A stretch of 64,000 bases of DNA from assembly GCA_905250115.1 (NCBI GenBank), contig CAJNOI010000169.1, forward strand, positions 21,940-85,939. The letters are read 5' to 3'. A program made the position numbers and the translations under genes. The DNA comes from Adineta steineri. Lineage: Eukaryota > Rotifera > Eurotatoria > Adinetida > Adinetidae. The notes beneath the pieces were generated by a model. It had not been told where the DNA came from and ran no database searches. It saw only the letters and a list, made by a program, of their open reading frames with translations. Positions 1 through 12,300 of this stretch are shown piece by piece (position 1 is the stretch's first letter; each line of letters starts with the position of its first letter).

Positions 1-1300
1 GTGGGTGTTGTCGTTGTACTTGGTGTTGTTGTCGTAGTTGGTGTTGTAGTGGTGCTAATCATCGTTGTTGATATAGCTGATTACAAATAAAATATTATTA
101 ATAATCATAAAACAGTAAATGATTTATAACTCTCCAGTTGACATACAAAAACTTCTCTATTTAGCAAAAATTTTTTCTTCCATAAGAATATCAACACTCG
201 AAATCGAGTAGTAAATTTCATCTTCATATTATCTCATATCTTAGATATTCTATCGTGAAGAATGAAATACTCAGTATGATCACACTTACTTGTTGAGGGT
301 GTTACTGTTGGAGTAACAGCGGGCGCATCTAAATAAAAAAAGAAGTTTATTTTAAATAACATAAAATATTTTAAAGAGTAAATGAGATACTTAAACACAA
401 GTAACTAATTTACACATAAAATGATGAATGGTTAGTATTCTATCATCGTCATTTTTGCAAAATAAATTTTGTTTATCGCATTTTACAGTTGTAAAAAATA
501 GACTGGCATTTGTATTGCTTCTGTCGATATATTTTTATTAATTAGTGTTCAATAATATTATATTGAAAGAGTCAAAATGCTCTTACAAAAAGATTTTAGT
601 AAATATTCTTTTAAAATAAAGATCATATTTCTATGTTTTTCACATTATTCAATACATCTTTTCTTTCTACATGAAAAAACTGTTGTATTATGTTAATCAT
701 AGTTTTTTTAGAGACGAAACGGATTTTTCTCATTTATCATAATCTGAATGTACCATGAAATAACTAACAAAAAAACTTGATGCTACACAAATAATTCAAT
801 ATGTTACTAATTTAAATTAATATTAGCTCTTATTGGTTAATAGACATAATAATGATATATGTTATCTAGAACGATACACATGATATTATTGTCCTTTCTC
901 AAACTAAAGGGTTTCTTAGTTTCATTTTTCGATATAATGATTTTCTATGATTAAATAATGCACCTGTTTCTTCGCCTTTTTTCACTAACGTTGGTATCAA
1001 TACACCAACTGCTATGAGAACACCAGCAACACAAGCACCTATGGTTGCTGCAGCAATGTAACGTTTTTTTCTTGTCCAAAATCTAGAAAATATTTAATAA
1101 AATTAAATTGAATGATAAGAAAAAGAAAAACATACGTTGCATTCGACTTTTTTGATTCAACAACTCGAAGTTCTCTTACATTCATTTTAACATGGTTCAC
1201 TGCCTGACGAGATGGCTATAAAATTAGTAATCGAGTTAATTTATAAATAAAATAGTTATATTGATTATCATACCAAATATGTCAAATCTCTATCAGCCAT
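1..1300 (-). CDS. Membrane protein with Thr/Pro-rich stalk (5' part, runs off window)
   Basis: Not in any long open frame; assembled from five short exons on the minus strand: 1274-1300, 1136-1215, 964-1082, 290-328 and 76 down to 1. All junctions are GT-AG and phases agree. The start MADRDLTYL is at 1300. The predicted N-terminal about 45 residues are polar and basic (ending TFWTRKKRY), followed by one membrane segment (IAAATIGACVAGVLIAVGVL), then an outside part that becomes a Thr/Pro stalk (DAPAVTPTVTPST, then TTTTPTTTTTPSTTTTP). This layout matches the gene at 61215-63641, so a galactose-binding-like or other adhesive domain is expected beyond the left edge; that is inference. A type II (N-in) topology is suggested by the basic residues before the membrane segment. 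If the 964-1082 exon is not spliced it ends at a stop at 899. Confidence 0.62.
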
Positions 1301-2408
1301 TGTTGCCTTAATCGATGAAAACTATTTTATAAAATTATTATTGAATAAAATATTCTTCCGATTTTCTCTCCGATTTTTAATAAGTAAAAAAACAAGGCGT
1401 TTCGTATATTTATACGCACATCAGACAACCTCCTCAAAATGAAAAAAAAAAAAATTGGAAAAAATAATGTTGTTTATAAAAAAAAACATACTCTCAATAC
1501 AATCTGCTCATAGCTTTTTTTGTTTCGTTTTCTTCTATGCTACAGTAGATGATTAAAAATAATAAAATAATATGTGCTTTGTTGATGCAGCAAACGAGGT
1601 ATTTTTAAAATGGTATGCAAGATATTTTCTAGTGATCAGACAGAAGCTTTTAGACCATTTCTATTTGCTTTGAAATAGCTCATGTTTTTATTTCTTATTC
1701 TTTTCAAACAGAATATACAAAATAATCGAACAATTGTTTTTACTTTAGATTGGTTATTAATGTATACAAGCATTAAAGAGAATCGTTGAAAAATCTGGAA
1801 AAAAAGTCGGTTACTCCATACGTATGATAAAATAAAAAATACACTAGTAAAAAAATTTGTCCGTGAAGTTTGAGAGTCTGCTCTATTTTTTTATATTGAT
1901 TTTATTTTCAAGACATATTCGATATGTAAGTCAGTTCAAGAAAGTATATCTTTGTAAAATATTCTCTCAAAAACATTCAATAATATTATTGTCCTGGTAT
2001 TTAGACTACTAAAAATGGCAATAATATTACGATTAGTTTTTAACAAAGAAATCATTTTGTTATTCACGTACTATATTTTAAATCTATAATTGAGAAGAGA
2101 TTCTTACATGCTTAACAATTACAGGGACGTAAGTATAGGGGGCAACGCTCCCTGCTTTTTAAAAACAGTTACAACCGAAACTCAACCATTTTTTCTCAAA
2201 ATCGAATAACAGTGAATGGAAGTTATCTGTATTAATCTATGAGACATATCAATAAACTCGAAGTATTGGTTCTAGGAAGTAAATCTAACACAGTTCAGTT
2301 CATATAGAGAAAAAAATGAACTAATTAAATTAAATCCACGTTTTATGATTTACAATAGTAACGCTTACTGTGAATAGAATCCTAAGTGGAGAGCAAAATG
2401 TAATTACT

Positions 2409-2725
2409 AAATATTTAAGGGTAGTATTTAAATGATCAGTTTTTTATACTGAATTATCAGTTGTTTTCTTACAAAGTAATCAGTAAATATATTTACAGAA
2501 CGGTGAAAACTAATATAAATGCGATGATTCACTGATCAAACATAATTAGCTACTGATCGAAATGATTAAACTACTGATCAAATCCAAAAGTCACTGATCA
2601 TTAATTATTCTACTGACTGTTTCAGTTTTTTTACTGATAAAATAGCCTTAATTACTGATCGCCTTCTACTGTTCATTTTGAATAAAAAACTGACCATTTA
2701 ATTTGTACCCAATATTTAATAGTTA
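2409..2725. mobile_element. MITE-like inverted-repeat element with internal ACTGATC subrepeats
   Basis: The left end (from GGGTAGTATTTAAATGATC with TCAGTTTTTTAT) and the right end (ATAAAAAACTGACCATTTAA ... TACCC) are imperfect inverted copies of about 40 bases. Between them the heptamer ACTGATC or a close variant recurs at least six times (about 2535-2660), each about 20-30 bases apart. No open frame. Non-autonomous DNA element is the best guess; superfamily not assigned. Exact ends and target duplication are uncertain. Confidence 0.5.
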
Positions 2726-3062
2726 ATTAATTATTTCTCATCTAACTACTAGTGCTCATGAATTGATCGTCAATGTCGTGAATAACAATTAATTAATTAT
2801 TATATATTTAATAATCGCACCATGTAAATCATCTTGGGTTACAAATGAAGAGATCTTAATGTTTTCTAAATTATAAAACATGAACTGAGATTTATGGGCT
2901 CCAGTTTGGCTGACACCAGTTTTGATTCATTTCATACGACCACCAAACTTGAATAAGATTCTTTCACTTTCTATAAAGTTTTTATTCAATTGATTTTATT
3001 ATTGCAATGGTAATACGAAGGAATATGGATCTCAAAGAAATTGCTCGGTGTGATGTCAACTA

Positions 3063-3113
3063 CGTGTGGGTGAGCGTATCTCTACTACCATTACACCCAC
3101 ACCCACCCTCGAG
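3063..3113. repeat. Telomere-like G-rich/C-rich palindrome
   Basis: GTGTGGGTGAGCG faces CACCCACACCCACCC across a short AT spacer. The units are degenerate copies of TGTGGG. One of about ten similar tracts in the window. Confidence 0.5.
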
Positions 3114-3338
3114 TGAATAAGTCTCTAGCTTATTAAAAATATCGATTTAGTTTATGTACTGATTGCTAATCAGTAATAAGACGAATGATAAATAATTCTT
3201 TATTGAATGAATACATTGAACAACAAATAAAAAGTGAAATTTAATAAAATGACATACAAACACAAAATATAAATATTCGCAAATAGTTCTTTTACTTATA
3301 ATAATTAAGTAAAAAGATATGATTAAATTTGATTTTGT

Positions 3339-6300
3339 CTATATTCTTAATTTTTCATTTGTGTGAGTAATAAAAATCTATAAATAAACAATAATTATAT
3401 GTATATCAAATTAAAACAAAACATACTCGATTAATTGCATCCAATAATTCATCAATTTTGTGTGGAAAACGTTCCATTGGATTCATATTTTCCAAATGCG
3501 TTATTGTACTTACTTGTTCTTCGTTCATAGATTTTTTCCATCCTAAAATATATTATCTAAGATATTTTATTTGATTAAATAAAGATTTAATTACCTATCC
3601 AACATTGAAATCTTTTTTTCATAAATAAAAATATATCATCTTTGTCACTTGGAATATTTTCTCTAACATGACAAAAACCATCGTTAATTATTGAAATAAA
3701 CATACTTAGACAAATAAAAACAACGATAATAATAAATAAAGTGAAAGAAAATGGACCAAGAAATCCTCCAGCTTCAACTAATTCATGGGCATCAAATTTC
3801 ATTAAGATCGTTTCAAATAACATTTGTATTGTTTTTAATAAAGTTGAACATGATCCAAGTTTTGCAATAAATAATAAGTAAAACAGACAAACAAATGAAA
3901 AAAATATTATTAGGAATATCATTAAAAATCCTAATAATGCTCTGCCACAATATTTTAATGTTTCAATAAATAAACAAAGACGTCGATTAAAACGACATAG
4001 TTTAACCAATTTAATTGTACCAAAAAACGAACAAAATCCATACAAATACATTAAAATATCATTAACATATGTTGCTAATTGTAAATTTATATAAACATAT
4101 CCATTTGTTTCATTAAATAATTTTCCAATACGTTTTGATTCATTATATCGCCAAATATAAATACCAATACCAGTCCATGAACATGCTATTATACCAATGT
4201 CAATATAAGACCAAAATCCATGAAAATATTTCCATTTCAATTTTAATAGTAATCGAACTTCTCTCCATAAAAAATACATGACTATTATCATATAAATAAT
4301 TATTGAAACTAATTGAATTACTGATGTAAATGCTAAATAAAAAAAAAAGATTTTTTATTTTATTAAAGTAAACCCATATAAATGTACTGAGTTCAAGGCA
4401 GCGTATCAAAAAGCGCCTAGTAAATGGGTACTTAACTGAGTACTGTGTGGGCATGGGTGGATGTGAGTGAGTATGGGTGGGTGTGGGCCTTGTTCTTATC
4501 TCATACTCACACCCCTAAAGGTACGGGTACCCATAGAAGTACTTGTTTAATAAGCATACTGCTATGTGTACCCAACGCAATGCCTACATTAAGATAATTA
4601 CTCCGAACTTTCTCAGTGCATGAATACCCTGAACTCAGTACTTCCGCTAGGGAAAGAATGTGTATGATACTGTACTGTAGAAATTCATTGGTTCAAAACG
4701 AGCAGTTGTAAATACTCCAGTTGATGATAAAAATTCTGCAAGAAGTGTAGCAGAAGTAAATAATTGAACATTTGGATTATATAGAGTTAATTGAATAATA
4801 ACAGCTCGTGTTTGATTATTAATCCATTCTAATTGATGGAGTAAAGATAAATTACTTTGAAGTTCTGATAAAATACCACGAAATTCATATACATAACCAT
4901 TTCCACTATAAGTTCCATGTTCTCCAACGTATACATATGTATCTAAATTTTCACTTGTTGAATATTGAAATGATTGCATAATTGTTGAACTATAGTTTTG
5001 TGTTGTCTCATTTGTCCATCCTGGTTTATATGAATATTTGTCTTCATTAAAGAGACTATAATCATATTCACATGTTGAAGTAACTTGATTTTTAACATCA
5101 CATAATGTTGATTTAATGCGTAATTGTCTGATAGTTGCCCAACCAATGAATCGATTGGATTTATCATTAATAAAACCACTTAAATTTCTAGGTGGTTCAT
5201 TATTATACCATTTTTGAGCACGAATATTTTCAACAAAACTATTCTCTAACCAATTCCAATATTGATCTATTGTTGTAATCTAAATATTCATTTAAATAGA
5301 TGAAAGAATACCTAATAAGAAAAAACTAACTTTTGTAAAATCACAATCAGTTTGTCTTGAATTTGAAAGATATTTTTGTAAATGATTAACTTGAAGATAT
5401 GAATTTAAATCACGATTTGAATAAATTATAAGATAAAGTGTAATTATAAAACATAAATAAATTGATACTTCTCGAAGAATTGACCACATTTGAATTTCAT
5501 TTAAACGTTGTTTACGAGCATGAATAAGTTCAGCTTTATTCAAGCGATTTACACGAGGTGAAGATTGACAAACAACTGGAGAATGCTTCTATTTTAATTA
5601 AAATTAAACAAGAATAATTAGTAGTGTGATCAAACAAGGCTGAAGAATAGACTCAATCTTATCATCAGACTTTGGGACTGATTATTGCGTCAATATTTCA
5701 ACAAGTTCATCGACTTACTGTCTCTTCGCCACTGGCGAAAATGTGGAGGATTTGTTGGCGAAAGTCCGGGGGCGATTTAGCGCAAGTCCAGTGGACTTTC
5801 GCCAACTGTCAGAATACAAAATTAGTGTAAAATGCATAGAAGAAATTAACATAGTGTTGTCAGAATAAGCATATTATAGCCTAAACCCCTCAATAAAGTT
5901 ACCAGGAGCTATTTTTATACATATACAATCACATAATGACAGTGGCAAAATCCTATTGCATCCTCCTTAAATTTCTGGCTATGTTGCTAGAACTGAATAT
6001 GAACTAACCTTAATTGGATGAAGATATTCTTCATCATTATCTAAATCAAGTTGATTATCATCCAAAAATTCATTTGCTTGTTTATCATCATTTGATTTTC
6101 GACAGAAAAAAGCAAAGAACATTGCTAACGCTATTATTTTCAATGGTTGTGTTAAAAGAACCGAAGAGAAAAATCCACTTAGAATTGATATTAACCATTT
6201 TTGAGTTTTTTCATCACCAAATTCAATACCACGAGCAATTATAAAAATAATTGAAACACTAACTAATATTATACAAAATCCATATGCAATAAATATACAC

Positions 6301-9300
6301 CACCAAGGAAATGATAGTGAAGATCTTTTCTTAGTTGTCTTTTGTTCAGTTTGATTTTGACTAGAAAAAGAAGAAAAAAAAGTATATATAAAAATATCCT
6401 ATTGAATCTTTCAAACATTTCTGTATCTGGTTTGATTTTATTTAAAACTTGTTGTAATGGTGAAAGTTGTTTTTTACGAGGTTGAACACGTCGAAATAAT
6501 TGTACAAGTAAAAGACTTGGAATTAATGCAAATAATTCAACAATTATACCAATAATTACCTATTGAATATATTAAATAGAATAAATCAAAGGAAAAAAAG
6601 ATTTGTTGTACTTGTTGAGAATTAAGATAAAACGAGCCAAAAGATAAACTAGCCGTACTTGTTGAATTATTTGTTTTTGATTCCGTTGATAAATCATAAT
6701 ACATTATATTTAAAAACATTGAAATAAAAAATAAAACAAAACAACATGTACATCGTTGAACACGTGTAAATTGATTTGATGGTGGACGAGAAAATATTGA
6801 AAACCATAAATGACCATCCGATACACTATGATATGCATTTTTTGATACCATATATGAAAATGCTTGTTTTTCAATATCACCAGCAACAGGTAAAATACGT
6901 TCAATCTATAGATAATGAAAAAATAAATATACTTTCTTTTAGAAGAAATTACCTTTCCATCATCTTTTTCAACTGCAAACCAACGTTGTGAAATAAAATG
7001 AAATTTTTCCATTGTTTGTAAATCACGTACAATTATATATTTTAAAAACCATGATGATGATGAACCATTACCTGTATTATCATGCCAAATACGAGCATAA
7101 TTTAATAATCCTAATGATCTGAATAATAATAAAAGAAATAGATCTTTTGTAAAAAACTCAAAATGAACGTTTACTTTGGAACAGACATTAAAAATGCATC
7201 GACTCCACCACGTTGAAAAATTTGTCGATGAGAATCGGATAATGTACGAATACGTGTTTCATCCTTATCACCCGATAATACAATATGAACCTGTTAATAT
7301 AGTTTTAAGATATATTCTTTTGATCTATTTAGTTTTCTCATCTTACTTTTGATTTTGTTCCAGCATCTTTTCGATGACCAGTAAAAATAAGAATTTGATA
7401 GAAATATCGATCCTTCTTGTCATTATCAGGTAAAAATGTTACGCCCAACTAAAATGAAACTTCGTTTAAAGTAACATGCGTGACAAAAATGGTAGGCTTT
7501 GCCAAGTCACATTGCCGATATTTCAACAAAATTAAAATTTGTTTTTCTGTGGGAAAGAACCATGTCTGAACTAATCTGATAAGAAGAAAAAGCTAGAAAC
7601 TAAAAGAGCCTTGCAACTTTTTTACCATTTATCCAATCCGATTATTTCGAATACCTCAATATTTTCTCTACAACTACTACCAGGCGACGCTCTGGACAAA
7701 AGGTCGGCCTAACTCGAAATTCTGCTGTTTAATTATTTAAGGTTCCCGTACACTCGGACTAATCACAGGAGCTTTTAATGTATGACGATCACGCAGTTAG
7801 ATTTTAATCGGACGCACGATCTGAGTGACTTATCTAGAGTAATTCTGTGTCAGGAAGCAACGAGGTTCGAACAACTCAGTCATAGCAGTCTCTCACTTTA
7901 TTGCCTCTCCTAACGATATAACCCTTCAACAAGTAATTACATATATGAGTAAAATAGAATCCTTAACAATGACGATCAATTCTCTTTTATAAAAGTTTTA
8001 TCGAAAAAACCTTTGCTTTCATTTCTCTTATAATATAAAAAAATGTATCTCATACAAAATTTGTCATTCCGACTTTGATCTTTTTCACAAAAAATCGACA
8101 TTAATGTCACTTGATAGAATCTAACATTTTTGTATCGCATATGAATTTCTATATACCTTTTCAATATCTTTTCTATCTTTATAACGTGCATAAATCATCA
8201 AGCTAATGTAAATAATTGATACAATAATAATAGTTAAATAAATGGTTTTATTTTTGCTAAAATCAGCATTAGCAAAAACATATTTCCAATTAATTGGTGT
8301 TGGTAAGATTTGATATACACTAGCAAATGTTGTTAAATGATTTGAAAAACATTGAGTTTGAAAATGATTAGTCAATGGACCGACCTTTAATAATTAAAGA
8401 AATATTCGTATGAATAATCAATCAAAAAAACATTTTTTTTTCTTACGATTAATCCATCGTATTGCCATAGATTATTTTTCTCATAATAGAAACAACCGGA
8501 TGTATAAATTCTCAATTCATAATTTGATATGAAATTACGTGGTTGATTTATTATTGGTAAAGTCATATTTATTGATGAATTTGAACAAAGATTTTCTATT
8601 TCAGTTGAATTTAATTCTCGGAGACCGAATACGATCGATTGATGATTTAATGTTTGTTGATTATTAATAAAATATGTATAAAGACTTTCGTTTGTCAAAT
8701 CTATATTGAAATAAAATTATTAGAGAAATTTTTTTTGCAAAAGAATAAAATTATTTACTTGAAGGACAAAAAATTGTCCATCCATCACTATTTGAACCAT
8801 CCGCTGAAGGTATTTGATCAAATTTATAAATAAATAAATAAGCAATAGTCACATTTAAAGGGTGAATATCAAAATGAACTGAAATAGGTAGAGGATTTGT
8901 GATATTCACATAATGAAAGTGAAAGAATTGATTATCAAGAGTGGAATTTATCGATGTAACATTTTGTAAGATCATTGATGAAATAGTCATATATGGATCA
9001 CGTGGAATAATTATATTAATTGGATTAGCTGAAGTTGTTTTTATAGAAATTTCATTTCCATTTTGATCAAGAATTGAAAATGATGCTGATCTTGATAAAT
9101 TTGTACTTATTAATGAAGATGTCCAATTATTAAATGAAACAAGTGGTTTCATAATTGACTAAAAAGAAAAAAAAATCAAATAAAAAGAAAATTAAAATTA
9201 AAATTTTACTCGAATAGAAATTTTTGAAATATTATTTTGATTTAAATAAAAATTTTGAGGAAATTCTATTTGACCATTTTCAATTTGTTTGATAAAATGA

Positions 9301-12300
9301 TTTGAAAGATCTTCAACTGATATTGTTTCTAATGACATATATACTTGACTTGTATTTATTATTGAACTTTGTTTAATATTTAAATAAATATTTAATAATG
9401 AACTTAATAATGATATTAAATCATTCATTTGATTTGTTAATTCATTCGCTAATTCTTTTTGATAATATTTATTTCGATTTATTTCAATTGTTTTCCATGA
9501 AAAATCATTTCCATCAGCAAATAAAACTTTAGAAAAACAAAATTTATATAGGAATATCTTATCAGAACAAATACTTCTAACTTACTTAGTTTTGACCATT
9601 CAGAATCTAAATCTGTATCGTAATCATCAGAAAATTTATTAGCACGATTGTAATCCAAATCTAATACAGTTGTTCGCCCTTGCAATGGACCATTCACAGC
9701 CTAAATTCATTATTAAAATTCAATGTAAGAGAAATGAAGGGATTATCATGAGCAAAAGAATTATTGTATGCTCAAGATGATTCGAATTACTGGAACTTCG
9801 TCAATAAGACTTTCGCCAACTGGACACTCGCCACTGGCGAAAGTACTATTTGACGAAAGTCTTATTGGCGAAATCCGGAATCCCGGCTATTCAAGCTAAG
9901 TAATAATTAGTTTATTGAATTTTCGATATCAAGTTGGGCGTTGATTGAAAACCCCATAAACCAGTCATACGTCCGTTTTAACAGCTTACGCATATGAATT
10001 TATTTAGACTTTGGCCAGTATCATTGTGGGTAAGACGTGAGTCAAATATGAAAAATTAGGGGACCTCAGGCAATTTGGCTAAGGAAACGCAGAGGGCCTC
10101 CCCTCCTCCCACAGGGGCGTAGCTAGAGGGGAGAGGTGCACCCCGTTGCCAAAAAATATCTGAAGGGCGGTACGAGTACAGAACCTTGTGGCAAGACAAA
10201 AAGCTATTTTCCCGTTGATGTGCACCCGTCCCCTTCTCCCCCATCGATTCTCTCTTGGCGCCATCACTAAAAACATGTGGTTTTAATGATAAATTGTATA
10301 TCCACATGTGTTTCTACACTTAACTATAAAGACTATTAAATATCTACAGATATGGTTTATTCATGATCTATTCTTTTGGAATGGAATTGTCAGCATTATA
10401 CTGGTCTGAATAAAAGTATCTTACACTTAAAATATTAGCTGCGCATTGAATAAGTTGAGCTGCTGTAGTCTGAGCATCTTCGTATGAAATTTTTGTCGCC
10501 ATTGAATACAAAGCAATTGCTAATTGATAACATTTATCTGATGCAATACTCTAAAAATGAAATTATTATAATAAAAGAAAAGAAAAAAACTGAAAATCTA
10601 ACTAAAGTTGTTCTTGTTAATTGATTAGTTTCATTTGTTATTTGTGCTAATACTGTTGCTTGTAATTTAATACTATTCGATGTTGTTATTGGAAGATTTT
10701 GTGTAAAATTAATTAAATATTCTCGAATATTTGCATAAATATTTAATTCTTTATTGTATTCACTCAAAAAAGAATTATTCGATACGTTTGATGTCTAATT
10801 TCAATAGAGAAAAAAAAGAATTCAAATAGATAAATAAAATAAAATATGAATTACGTTTTGTAAAATTTGACTTCCTAATGATGAAATTGAAATACTTGTA
10901 ATTGGAATATTATCTAAAAGAAAATAATAATAAATTTTTTTTTCTCAATAATATTCTTTTAAACTTTACTTAGAAAGGCTTTTTCAATATTTTTACGATT
11001 AATATTATTAAGATATTGTGAAAGTAAAATCATTGTTTGTCCAACTAGATTTTGATTTCCACTATAAAGTAATTGACATATTGGATTTGTTAAAATTTTA
11101 CTTGATGAATTTTGAATATCATTAATAAAATTATTTATAGTTATCGAATCTGGTATAACAGTGACAGATGACATATTATATTCCATAGTACTATCATATA
11201 TATCTCGAACATACATAATTAAATGAATTAATGATGTTTGATTATCTCCAAATGGTAAACGAATTTGAAATGTTGACATTGTTGAATAAGCAATAATGGT
11301 TCTTTCTGATAGATCATTTGTCCAAGCTAAATAAATTAAAATATTTATTTTTGTTTTTCAATTAAAAATATCTTTTTTTAACATACCATAAACAGTCCAA
11401 TCTTTAATTGCATCATTATCAACCCAATCTATACATGATATATCAAATAAAGTACTTGTTGTACCAGAAAGTGGACTAATTGAACATAAACCATAATTTG
11501 GTGCTAGGTTTGTTACAAAATTTAATGAACTTAAACTTTTCTCAGTTACAAATTCATAAACAACTTCAAATCGCCAATGATTTATTTGCGCATTTGCAAG
11601 AAATAATTCATCGGTTACTGTTAAATTACTTGTATTTATACCTTCAAACAAAAAAAAAGTTATTAATAAAATTCTTATGGGATTAAAATTTAAAACAGCT
11701 GATTCGAATGGACAATATCTATCACGATCTATCGTACTTTCCATTTCAAAATAAAAGATGAGTGAATATCAGTGTTTTATCTAGCGAGTAGACAGTGCCC
11801 ACCCAAAATTTTCATTTCGCCCATCCGGTAGTTCAATTCGCACATCCGGAAATCTTTTTCAGAAACGTTTCGAAGCATTTTCATGTTGTTACTATTGTTA
11901 GTTATTCAAAAAACTACCCCGCCCGCCTTTTATTTCGAAATGAGTAGTAGTTATAACTCAAATTTGTCGCGATCCTGGCTCACCATCTGTGGGAGGTGGT
12001 GCAAATTTCTACTTCTAACACTCCTTCTAGTTCGTGTTACACAAAAACTTTTCTATTTTATTAATAACAAAAGATATTTACCAAAAAACCAAATATTTTC
12101 ATACATAGTTGTTTGATTAAATAAAGTCCATTTAGTAATTTTCAAAGACGAATTGACTTGGCCAGAATAAATATTCCATTTTATATTTTGTATTGTTGTA
12201 CAGTTTCCACTACATACAGAAAATAAAGCAACTTGTGTTGTTGGATTAACACGTTGAAATTCTGTATATGTTTCACATGCTGTTGGAATAACACAACTGT

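Larger units (their letters stand above)
1301..3338. other. Intergenic, AT-rich, with one MITE and one telomere-like tract
   Basis: I see no coding exon on either strand. It holds the inverted-repeat element at 2409-2725 and a short GTGTGGG...CCCACACCCACC palindrome at 3063-3113. The rest is AT-rich unique-looking sequence. Confidence 0.5.

Noticed and set aside
7840..7900. GAGGTTCGAAC sequence like a tRNA T-arm
   Set aside because: Box B does not match fully and no box A or fold is found; it is intronic DNA.
10056..10307. Two overlapping open frames of 65-83 codons in a GC-rich patch
   Set aside because: They lie inside an intron of the polycystin gene within transposon-like DNA and show no domain or splice support.
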